From JACCXG01 sp963785755 (GTDB lineage Bacteria > Acidobacteriota > Vicinamibacteria > Vicinamibacterales > 2-12-FULL-66-21), in the NCBI GenBank assembly GCA_963785755.1, contig CAWAXG010000075.1, forward strand, positions 1-64,000: 64,000 bases of DNA, written 5' to 3'. Below the pieces are notes generated by a model. That model saw only the letters and a program-made list of their open reading frames with translations, was not told the DNA's origin and searched no databases. Both the position numbers and the translations under genes were made by a program. Every line of letters begins with the position of its first letter. Position 1 is the first letter of the stretch. Below are positions 45,841-53,390 of the stretch, piece by piece.

Positions 45841-47174
45841 CAGGCAGACTCCCGATCGAGCCACGCCTTGATCGCGAGCGCCTGAACGTCCTTGATCGGC
45901 AAGCCGTGCTCGGCCGCCGCGCGCGCGCAATCCTCGAATTCCGGCGAGGCGTTGACGATCGACCCCGCCCGCCTGGCGATCTTGAACCGAATCGTGCCCA
46001 CGGGCGTCGCGAGCGGCCTGATCTCGCGCTCGAGGCGCTCGCGCTGCATTTCCTGATAGCGAACGCCAATCGTCGTGGTGTCTGTAAAAAGCACGCCGGC
46101 GAGCTCCTCGCGCCGATCCGGGGGCGCGATGACCGTGACGAGCGTGCCGGGCCGGTTCTTCTTCATCTGCACCGACGCGTAATAGACATCGAGCGCCCCT
46201 GCCGCATACAGCCGCTCCATCAGCGGTCCGAACAGCTGCGGATTCATGTCGTCGATCTCGCACTCGATGGTCACGATCCGCTCGGCGGCGGTCGCGGCGT
46301 CGTCATCCCCGAGCATCAACCTGAGGACGTTCGGATGATCGGTAAAATCCTTGTCGCCGGCGCCGTATCCGATGGCCGACACGCGCATCTGCGGAAGCGG
46401 ACCAAAGCTGTCCGCATAGGCAGTGACCAGCAGCGCTCCGGTGGGCGTCGTCAGTTCGGTCTGGACGCCGCCGGCATAGATCGGCACCCCACTGAGGAGC
46501 TTTGCCGTCGCCGGCGCCGGCACGGGAAACACGCCGTGCGCGCATCGCACGCTGCCGCTGCCGACGTTCACCGGCGACGACACGATCCTGCCGGCGCCGA
46601 GCCACTCCATGCCGAAGACCACGCCGACGATGTCGACGATTGAATCGACGGCCCCCACTTCGTGCAGGTGGACTCGATCGACCGGCATCTGATGAATCGA
46701 CGCCTCGACCTCCGCGAGGCGATCGAACAGCCGCCGCGCGCGCGCCTTCCCGGCGCTCGACAGCGCCGACCGATCGATGTAGCGGGCGATATCGTGCAGG
46801 CTGTGATGCGCGCACCCGGCATCATGCGAGCCGGAATGGTCTCCGCGATCGGCGTGATGATCGTGCTCGTGATGGTGACCGTGGTGCCCGTGCTGCTGGT
46901 GATGATCACGTGCATCGCTGGACGAGGACTGATGCGTGTGATGGCCCCGCGACGCGGCGTCTGCGCGTGCGGGAACCGGCTCGAGCAGCCGGAACTTCGT
47001 CGCCGAGACTCCCGCGCGCAGCACGCGCTCGGCGCTGATCGTTCCGTGATCGATCGCCAGACTGCCCAGCGCCGTCCGCAGTGCATCGAGAGGCAGGCCG
47101 AGGTCGAGCAGCGCACCGAGGACCATGTCCCCTGACGCGCCCGAGAAGCAGTCGAAGTACAGCGTCTTACTCAA
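45840..47174 (-). CDS. larC: Nickel-pincer cofactor metal-insertion protein LarC
   Basis: LarC inserts nickel into the pyridinium bis-thiocarboxylate cofactor of lactate racemase-type enzymes. It begins TLYFDCFSGASGDMVLGALL and has VHLHEVGAVDSIVDIVG, TPTGALLVTAYAD and CEIDDMNPQLFGPLMERL, the family hallmarks. Residues about 77-127 form a histidine/aspartate-rich linker (many HH pairs), a likely nickel store found in some homologs. Here LarC is encoded as one frame of 444 residues, whereas some species need a frameshift. larB, larE and larA are not in the window. It is coupled to metG downstream and follows radC by three bases. Confidence 0.95.
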   Translation of the reverse strand: MSKTLYFDCFSGASGDMVLGALLDLGLPLDALRTALGSLAIDHGTISAERVLRAGVSATKFRLLEPVPARADAASRGHHTHQSSSSDARDHHQQHGHHGHHHEHDHHADRGDHSGSHDAGCAHHSLHDIARYIDRSALSSAGKARARRLFDRLAEVEASIHQMPVDRVHLHEVGAVDSIVDIVGVVFGMEWLGAGRIVSSPVNVGSGSVRCAHGVFPVPAPATAKLLSGVPIYAGGVQTELTTPTGALLVTAYADSFGPLPQMRVSAIGYGAGDKDFTDHPNVLRLMLGDDDAATAAERIVTIECEIDDMNPQLFGPLMERLYAAGALDVYYASVQMKKNRPGTLVTVIAPPDRREELAGVLFTDTTTIGVRYQEMQRERLEREIRPLATPVGTIRFKIARRAGSIVNASPEFEDCARAAAEHGLPIKDVQALAIKAWLDRESA

Positions 47175-47177
47175 GCC

Positions 47178-47846
47178 TCAGAGTGTTCCCTTCTCCCGAT
47201 AACTGTAGTACCGCGCATCCCCGAGAATCACGTGATCGAGGACGTCGATACCCATCAGCACACCCGCGGCAACCAGCCGCTCCGTGAGTCGGGTGTCCTC
47301 GCGGCTCGGCTCCGGATCGCCGGACGGATGGTTGTGAAACAACACTATCGCGGCGGCGCCGCCCGCGACGGCCTCCCTGAAGATTTCGCGCGGATGGACG
47401 ATGCTGGCGTCGAGGGTGCCGATCGACAGCACGGTACTCCGGAGCACGCGGCGCTTGGTGTCGAGCAGCATCACGCCGAACTGCTCGACCCGCCGGTTCC
47501 CGTATTGCGGCATCAGGTACTCGGCAGCGGCCCGCGGGCTCGTCATCTGGGCGCGCTCGCCGGCGGCGTGCGCGACGCTGCGACGACCCAGCTCGACCGC
47601 GGCGAGGACCTGCGCCGAACGGGCCGCGCCGATGCCAGGAATCCTCGTCAACTCGTCGTGCGCCGACCGGGCGAGTCCAGCGGCGCCGCCGACCGCCGCG
47701 AGCACCGCGTTGGCGAGATCGAGCGCGCTCGCGCGGCGCTGACCCTGCCCGAGCACAATCGCGACGAGCTCGTTGTCGCCGAGCGCTGCCGCACCGACGC
47801 GCGCGAGCTTTTCACGCGGCCGATCGTGCGCCGCGATGGCCTTCAT
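47178..47846 (-). CDS. radC: RadC-family JAMM/MPN domain protein
   Basis: Helix-hairpin-helix segments (GDNELVAIVLGQGQRRASAL; LTRIPGIGAARSAQVLAAVE) precede an MPN+/JAMM metalloprotease-like domain with Glu and HNHPSGDPEPSRED (HxH...D zinc motif). RadC was thought to be a DNA repair protein but its role is unsettled. The gene is 222 residues with a start at 47846, divergent from the DUF4398 lipoprotein gene, and leads the larC-metG-tatD row. Confidence 0.95.
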   Translation of the reverse strand: MKAIAAHDRPREKLARVGAAALGDNELVAIVLGQGQRRASALDLANAVLAAVGGAAGLARSAHDELTRIPGIGAARSAQVLAAVELGRRSVAHAAGERAQMTSPRAAAEYLMPQYGNRRVEQFGVMLLDTKRRVLRSTVLSIGTLDASIVHPREIFREAVAGGAAAIVLFHNHPSGDPEPSREDTRLTERLVAAGVLMGIDVLDHVILGDARYYSYREKGTL

Positions 47847-47862
47847 CGTACACCATCCCTGT

Positions 47863-47868
47863 TATACT
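47863..47868 (+). promoter_or_regulatory. -10 box close to the DUF4398 gene start
   Basis: TATACT lies 8 bases before the ATG at 47877, so transcription would begin at or next to the start codon. No good -35 is seen at the right spacing and there is no ribosome binding site, which fits a leaderless or near-leaderless mRNA. Confidence 0.4.
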
Positions 47869-47876
47869 GCCGTGCG

Positions 47877-48455
47877 ATGCGTCGTGTTGTCGTCGCGATC
47901 TGCGCGGTCATCCTCTCTGCTGCCTGTTCCGAACCTCCGCAAAAGGAAATCGATCGTGCTCAGGGCGCCATCGAGGCCGCGCGCGCGGCCGGCGCCGAGC
48001 AGTACGCGCCCGAGCCGTTCACCGCCGCGACCACCGCGATGCAGCAGACGCACGAAGCCGTCCAACAGCGCGACTACCGGCTCGCCCTGTCGCGCGTCAC
48101 CGACGCGAACGAGCGGGCGCTGGAAGCCGCGCGCCAGGCGGCAAACAACAAAGCCCTCGCGCGCGTCGAGGCCGAAACGGCGGTCAAGCATCTCGCCACG
48201 ACGATCCGGCAACTGGATGAACGATTGAAGGTCGCGGAAGCGAACCGGATTCCGGCACGTGAGATCGAATCGGCGAAGCGCGTGCGAGCCACCGCGGACC
48301 GGACCCTGCAAGAAGCGCGCGCGGCGCTCACCGCCGGCAATTATCTGGCGGCGATTGCCGCGGCGAAGGGCGTTCCTGAAACAATCACCACGGAAATCAG
48401 GATGCTGAGCGACGCCGACGGTCGCTCAGGACGCGGCGGGCGACGACGCCGCTGA
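47877..48455 (+). CDS. DUF4398-type lipoprotein, coiled-coil rich
   Basis: A lipoprotein signal ends LSAAC (Cys17). The remainder is nearly all helix with Ala/Glu/Arg-rich heptads (AIEAARAAGAEQYAPEPFTA, RDYRLALSRVTDANERALEA, ALARVEAETAVKHLATTIRQ), and the C-terminus is basic (GRGGRRRR). The AxxAxxxGAxxYAPxxF segment is the DUF4398 signature; members are outer-membrane-linked lipoproteins of unknown role. The longer frame from 47232 is antisense to radC and rejected. The gene is alone, divergent from radC and convergent with the DASS transporter. Confidence 0.88.
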   Translation: MRRVVVAICAVILSAACSEPPQKEIDRAQGAIEAARAAGAEQYAPEPFTAATTAMQQTHEAVQQRDYRLALSRVTDANERALEAARQAANNKALARVEAETAVKHLATTIRQLDERLKVAEANRIPAREIESAKRVRATADRTLQEARAALTAGNYLAAIAAAKGVPETITTEIRMLSDADGRSGRGGRRRR

Positions 48456-48511
48456 CGGCGTGACGCAATAATCGCCGCCTGCAGCGGCGCCGCCGGTTGC
48501 AGATCCGGCAA

Positions 48512-49999
48512 TCACCCGAGCATCCAGCCCATACCGGCGACCAGCGCCACGATCACCACGAACCCGGCCACGTCGAGCACGATGCCATGCTTCATCATCG
48601 TCGCGATCGGCACGTGCCCTGAGGAATAGACAATCGCGTTCGGCGGCGTCGAGATGGGCATCATGAAACCCATCGAGGCGCCGAGGGTCGCGCCCAGCGC
48701 GGGTTGGAGCGGATTGACGCCCGCCGCCTGCGAGACCGCGATCGCGACCGGCACGATCATGTTCGCGGACGCGGTGTTCGAGGCCGCCTCCGACATCACG
48801 ATGGCCACGGCGGTAAAGAGAATCGTCAGCGCCAGCGCCGACTGCGCCGGCAGCCACGAGGTGATGCCACGGCCGAGCGACTCGGCGAGTCCGGTTGAGA
48901 ATGCCAGCTCCCCCATCGATAAACCGCCGCCGAAAAGCAGGACGATGCCCCAGTCGATCCGGACCGCCTCTTCCCAGGTGAGCGTGAAGCGGCGCGCCCG
49001 CCAGTTCACCGGCAGCAGGAACAGGAGCAGCGCACCGGCGACAGCCGCCACAGACTCTGGGAACGCCGCCGTGACCCATCGTGCGAAGGCGGTGCTCCCG
49101 GCCCCGGCGATGGTCAGGACACCCGGGAGGATCCAGAGCATCACCGTGACCGCGAATGCGAGCAGGACGTTCCGCTGCCCTCTCGACATCGGACCGAGCC
49201 GCTCGATCTCCGTGCGGATCGCGTCGGCCCGGCCGGTATTCAGCTTGAGGTGGCGCAGGCTCCGGACGTAGAAATAGGCGATCAGGAAACCGAACGTGAG
49301 CACGACGATCGGCACGCCGAGCGCCATCCACTCGAAGAACGAGATGTCGACGTTGGCGATCCGCTTCAGCATGCCGATGCCGATCAGATTCGGTGGCGTG
49401 CCGATCGGCGTGCCGATGCCGCCGATCGAAGCGCCGAACGCCGTGATCAGCATCATCGCGGCCGCGAACTCGCGGCTGTCGGCCTCCGACTCCCGACCCT
49501 CGGTCAAGTGGGCGACGATCGACAGCCCGATCGGGAACATCATCGCCGTCGTCGCCGTGTTGCTGATCCACATCGAGATGCCGGTGCCGACCGCCCCGTA
49601 GACGATGAGGATGCGGACCGCGCTGCCGCTCACCGCGCGCGACGACAGGGCGCCAAACGCGATGCGCCGGTCCAGGCCATGGACGAACATCGCCTCGGCC
49701 AGCATGAAGCTGCCGATGAACAGGAAGATGATCGGATCAGCGAACGGTGCGAACACGGTCCGTGCGGGAGCCACGCCGAGCACGATGGCGAGCACGGGAC
49801 CGACGAGTGCCGTCACCGCCAGCGGCAGCGCTTCGGACATCCACAGCACGACCATCATCGCGAGAACGGCACCGAGCCGGTGCGCAGGCGCGGGAATCGG
49901 CAGCGGCGCGACGAGCAGCGCCACGAAGAGCAAGGGGCCGATGATCAGTCCAGCGGTGCGGCGCCGGCGGTTGAACAGCTCCTCGGCCGGCGAATACAT
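48512..49999 (-). CDS. DASS/SLC13-family sodium:dicarboxylate-type symporter
   Basis: About a dozen membrane helices are present, with the two substrate/sodium motifs of the family: WISNTATTAMMFP and SEAASNTASANMIVPV (SNT). TPPNLIG and STPPNAIVYSSGHVP also match. It probably imports di- or tricarboxylates with sodium. The start at 49999 (MYSPAEELFNRRRR) gives the usual short cytoplasmic N-terminus. GTG at 50041 overlaps the dapF stop (GTGA) and is a serious alternative through coupling. dapF is upstream on the same strand. Confidence 0.93.
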   Translation of the reverse strand: MYSPAEELFNRRRRTAGLIIGPLLFVALLVAPLPIPAPAHRLGAVLAMMVVLWMSEALPLAVTALVGPVLAIVLGVAPARTVFAPFADPIIFLFIGSFMLAEAMFVHGLDRRIAFGALSSRAVSGSAVRILIVYGAVGTGISMWISNTATTAMMFPIGLSIVAHLTEGRESEADSREFAAAMMLITAFGASIGGIGTPIGTPPNLIGIGMLKRIANVDISFFEWMALGVPIVVLTFGFLIAYFYVRSLRHLKLNTGRADAIRTEIERLGPMSRGQRNVLLAFAVTVMLWILPGVLTIAGAGSTAFARWVTAAFPESVAAVAGALLLFLLPVNWRARRFTLTWEEAVRIDWGIVLLFGGGLSMGELAFSTGLAESLGRGITSWLPAQSALALTILFTAVAIVMSEAASNTASANMIVPVAIAVSQAAGVNPLQPALGATLGASMGFMMPISTPPNAIVYSSGHVPIATMMKHGIVLDVAGFVVIVALVAGMGWMLG

Positions 50000-50037
50000 T
50001 TCCGCGCTGCTGGTCGCTGCGTGCACCCGGCGCAGCG

Positions 50038-50841
50038 TCACGGCGCGAGCCCACCGGGGATCCAGCGAGCGGTCGCCACGATCTCGGCCCACCCGGTCAG
50101 GAACAGTCCCTCAGCCGTCCACTCGACGCGCTGGCTGCCGCCGGGCGATTCGACGCGCACGTCGCGGCTCGCGCCGCCGTACTCCATGGCCGCGACCGCC
50201 GCCGCGCAGGCCCCGGTGCCGGACGCTTCCGTCGGGCCGACGCCACGCTCCCAGATCAGGATCCGGACATGATCCGGACGCTCGACGGTGGCGAGCTCGA
50301 CGTTGGTGCCGGCCGGGAACCGTGGGTGGACGGCAAGGGCCGACGCCAGTGAGTGCAGACGTGACTGCGTGACTTCCCCAAGCACGACGCATTGCGGGTT
50401 CCCGACGCGCAGCGTCACGGCTTCGACCCGCTCCGCTCCAACGACGATCTGCTCCAGCGCGATATCGGCCGGCTGCCCCATCGCTGCCCTGAAGGTGTAG
50501 CGGGCATCCTCGTGACTGAGAAGCTCGAGCGTTTTCTGCCCCGCGTCGGTCTCGATCACGACCTCGCGCACGCCGCCGACCCGAGCGATCCACGCGGCCA
50601 GACAGCGCAGCCCATTCCCGGAAATCTCCGATGGACTGCCATCGGCGTTGAGCAATCGCATGGACCCGTGCCCTGCCCTCGCCGGATCGTGCGCGAAGAG
50701 CAACAACCCGTCGGCGCCCAATCCGCGATGGCGATCGCAGACGGCGCGCGCGAGCGATGGCTCACGATTCCGGTCCGGCGCCTCGCGCTCGTCCATAAGT
50801 AGAAAGTCGTTCCCGAACGCGTGGGCTTTGATGAGATTCAT
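50038..50841 (-). CDS. dapF: Diaminopimelate epimerase
   Basis: It interconverts LL- and meso-diaminopimelate for lysine and peptidoglycan. Both catalytic cysteines are present: ISGNGLRCLAAW and ASGTGACAAAVAA. KAHAFGNDFLLMDE at the N-terminus and RGLGADGLLLF also match. At 267 residues it is of normal length. The ATG at 50841 is 50 bases from the divergent glpD-like start, so both promoters share this short region; GTACTATACC around 50852 is a possible -10 area. Confidence 0.96.
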   Translation of the reverse strand: MNLIKAHAFGNDFLLMDEREAPDRNREPSLARAVCDRHRGLGADGLLLFAHDPARAGHGSMRLLNADGSPSEISGNGLRCLAAWIARVGGVREVVIETDAGQKTLELLSHEDARYTFRAAMGQPADIALEQIVVGAERVEAVTLRVGNPQCVVLGEVTQSRLHSLASALAVHPRFPAGTNVELATVERPDHVRILIWERGVGPTEASGTGACAAAVAAMEYGGASRDVRVESPGGSQRVEWTAEGLFLTGWAEIVATARWIPGGLAP

Positions 50842-50891
50842 CGAGCGCGGACGGTACTATACCTTTGCAGCATCCTGTAAACTCCTGGCCG

Positions 50892-52538
50892 ATGCGTCCT
50901 CGCGACACGAACCGGCTCGCCTCCACTTCGTACGACGTCCTCGTCGTCGGCGGCGGAATTCTCGGTCTCGCGTGCGCGTACGAAGCCGCCAGCCGTGGCT
51001 TGTCGGTCGCGCTCATCGACGCGGGAGATTTCGGCAGCGGGACGACGTTCAATCATCAGAAGACGGTCCACGGAGGGCTCCGCGCGCTCCAGACGCTGGC
51101 GATCGGACGGGCGCGAGAGAGCATCCGCGAACGCCGCGCGCTCGCCCGCATCGCTCCGTGGCTGCTGCGTCCGCTCCCCTTCCTCACCGGGACGTATCGC
51201 TCGATGACCCGCGGCCGCGCCGCCCTGCGCGCGGCCTTTGCGCTGGACGGATGGCTGGGGCGACAGCGCAATGCCGGCGTCGAACCGGAGCTGCATCTGC
51301 CGCGCGCGCGGCTGCTCTCGAAGACCGCGACCTTGAAACTCTTCCCGGGGATCCGGGCCGAAGGCCTCACCGGCGGCGCGCAGTGGTACGACTATCAGAT
51401 GGTCGAGAACGATCGGCTGACGTTTGCCGTCGCGGCCGCGGCCGACCGTGCCGGCGCCGATCTCGCCACTTACGTCGAGGCGCGCGAGATCGTACGGCAG
51501 GATGGCCGGATTGCCGGCGTCCGTGCGCGCGATGCCTTCACCGGCCAGGACGTCGAGGTCCGGGCGCAGATCGTCGTCAATGCGGCGGGGGCACGCTCGG
51601 CCGATATCCTGCGCATGCTCGGCGTCACGCGACCGTTCCCGCTGCTCAAGGCGATGAACCTGGTCACGTCCAAGCCGGCAGCGGACATCGCCCTCGCCGC
51701 ACCCGATCCGCGAGGACGCATGCTGACGCTGGTGCCATGGCGCGGCAGGGCCATCGTGGGAACTGGTCAGTCGTCGTCGCCCGCCGCATCGGGAGACGAC
51801 GGGGTGACGGCGGAGGAGGTCGAGCGGTTCATCGCCGATGCCAACCATGCCTTTCCCGCGCTGAAGCTGGGGACTGGCGACGTCACGCTCGTGCATCGCG
51901 GGCTCGTGCCCGCCGTGACCGGACGCGACGGTTCGGTCGATCTGCTGCAGACCCCGACGATTCTCGACCACGCGTCGGAAGGCGCCGACGGATCGTTCAC
52001 CGTGACCGCCGCCAAATACACGACGGCCCGCGCCACGGCCGAGCGGGTCACGAACGCCATCGGGCGCAAACTGCGAAAGCCGCTGGCGGCGTCCAGGACC
52101 TCGACGACCGTCCTGCCCTTCGCCGGCATCGCCGATCACGAGGCGCTCGCGATAGAAACCGGCCGCCGCATCGGCGTCGAGCTCGAACTGCCGCTGCTGC
52201 GCCATCTGATGGGGAGATATGCCGAGGGGGCGGCCACGATCGTGAAGCTGATCGGCGAGCGCCCGGATTCGTCGGCGGCGCTCGCTCCATCGACCCCTAC
52301 CATCGCCGCCGAGGTGCTCCACGTCATTCGCAACGAAGGCGCTCTTCGCCTGGGTGACATCGTCCTGCGCCGCACGACGCTCGGCGCCGCAGGTCACCCC
52401 GGGGCGGCCGCACTCAGAACCAGCGCGGCGATAGCTGCTACAGAGCTCGGCTGGGATGCGGCGCGGACCGAGACTGAGCTTGCGGCGGTCGAGCAGGTCT
52501 ACCGGATCCCCCAGGGGGGCGCCGTCAGGGAACAGTGA
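50892..52538 (+). CDS. glpD: GlpD-like FAD-dependent glycerol-3-phosphate dehydrogenase
   Basis: This flavoprotein has VLVVGGGILGLACAYEAASRG (FAD-binding), FGSGTTFNHQKTVHGGLRAL in the place of the usual GTSSRSSKLIHGG segment, AQIVVNAAGARSADILRML and a C-terminal DAO_C-like domain (AAEVLHVIRNEGALRLGDIV). It should oxidise glycerol-3-phosphate and pass electrons to quinone at the inner membrane. The altered substrate loop (NHQKT) departs from classical GlpD, so another related substrate is possible. The ATG at 50892 is used; TTG at 50865 is less likely. The 3' end overlaps the convergent beta-barrel gene by 14 bases. Confidence 0.88.
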   Translation: MRPRDTNRLASTSYDVLVVGGGILGLACAYEAASRGLSVALIDAGDFGSGTTFNHQKTVHGGLRALQTLAIGRARESIRERRALARIAPWLLRPLPFLTGTYRSMTRGRAALRAAFALDGWLGRQRNAGVEPELHLPRARLLSKTATLKLFPGIRAEGLTGGAQWYDYQMVENDRLTFAVAAAADRAGADLATYVEAREIVRQDGRIAGVRARDAFTGQDVEVRAQIVVNAAGARSADILRMLGVTRPFPLLKAMNLVTSKPAADIALAAPDPRGRMLTLVPWRGRAIVGTGQSSSPAASGDDGVTAEEVERFIADANHAFPALKLGTGDVTLVHRGLVPAVTGRDGSVDLLQTPTILDHASEGADGSFTVTAAKYTTARATAERVTNAIGRKLRKPLAASRTSTTVLPFAGIADHEALAIETGRRIGVELELPLLRHLMGRYAEGAATIVKLIGERPDSSAALAPSTPTIAAEVLHVIRNEGALRLGDIVLRRTTLGAAGHPGAAALRTSAAIAATELGWDAARTETELAAVEQVYRIPQGGAVREQ

Positions 52539-53385
52539 AGCCGCGGAATACCCACGTCACTCCGGTGCTGAACCCGAAGCTCGGATCACGTGAAGTCATG
52601 CCGAGGATGATGCCGGCATCCACCCGGATCGTGCTGTGCGTGAATCGTGCCCCCAGCCGCATGGCCGCCCGGCTGTCGGTTCCGGGGGGCGTGTCCTCCG
52701 GGTCGGTCGGCGCATAGCGCCCGTTGATCTCGCCGACGATTTCGAGCCCTTCCCGGACGGCACGGGCGATGGAAAAGCCGTAGGTGAGGACGTCCCCCTG
52801 CCGATCACCCTCGGTCGGATCGCCAAGGATCCCGAGGCCGATGTTGCCGACCATCCGCACGGATTCGACGGTCTTGCCGATGAGCGTGCTGACGAAGAAA
52901 TCCGTCGTATCGAGGCCGAGACCACTCTCGTTGCTGGCGTTCGGCAGTTTCGTGGCGAAACGGAGCGCGATCGCCGGCCGGCTGGACGCCTCCGGCACCA
53001 GACGGATCTTGGTGGCCAGGATCAAATCCTCGACATCGGTGGTTTCATCGCCCTCGAAATCGAGCTCACCCGACAACGGAGCGCGTTGGCGACTGTTCAC
53101 AGTGAGCCGATTGTAGAAGCCGCCGTCGAGTTGCAGCTCGGCGATCGAGCTCAGGCCGAAGCTGACCCCGAGCGTCGGGAACCGCAGCAAATCGCCTTCG
53201 AGTCCCGACACCGGATAGAAGATCTCGCGCTGGATCTCCATTCCGCCCTCGAACAGAATCAAACCGGCGCCGATGGTTTCGGGGTCCTCGGTCACGAGCG
53301 GGCGCTGCTGCGCCGACGCGACCGACGCGCTGCAGATCAAACCCGTCGTGATCAACAGAATCGCGAACTGTTTTCTCAACGACAC
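52525..53385 (-). CDS. Outer-membrane beta-barrel protein of unknown role
   Basis: A clear signal peptide (LLITTGLICSASVASAQ) leads to a mature protein of about 260 residues. It has alternating amphipathic strands (LILFEGGMEIQREIFYPVSG; VSFGLSSIAELQLDGGFYNR; AIALRFATKLPNASNESGLG; YGFSIARAVREGLEIVGEIN) and ends with TGVTWVFRGFTVP. It resembles the meta-pathway phenol-degradation/transporter-like barrel families but I cannot assign it. The start is GTG at 53385 or TTG at 53379. It follows the CofD/YvcK-glycosyltransferase fusion by five bases and is probably cotranscribed. Confidence 0.78.
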   Translation of the reverse strand: MSLRKQFAILLITTGLICSASVASAQQRPLVTEDPETIGAGLILFEGGMEIQREIFYPVSGLEGDLLRFPTLGVSFGLSSIAELQLDGGFYNRLTVNSRQRAPLSGELDFEGDETTDVEDLILATKIRLVPEASSRPAIALRFATKLPNASNESGLGLDTTDFFVSTLIGKTVESVRMVGNIGLGILGDPTEGDRQGDVLTYGFSIARAVREGLEIVGEINGRYAPTDPEDTPPGTDSRAAMRLGARFTHSTIRVDAGIILGMTSRDPSFGFSTGVTWVFRGFTVP

Positions 53386-53390
53386 CTCTC

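Noticed and set aside
44326..45885. 519-codon open frame on the plus strand
   Set aside because: Antisense to metG; no recognisable domain.
45841..46263. Upstream extension of metG
   Set aside because: It runs through larC in another frame; the MetRS catalytic domain begins at 45840.
4742..47174. Functional link between the DUF4242 remnant (nickel-binding-like) and LarC
   Set aside because: They are over 40 kb apart and the DUF4242 gene is broken; no support.
47232..47876. Upstream extension of the DUF4398 gene
   Set aside because: The extension is antisense to radC; the lipoprotein signal at 47877 marks the true start.
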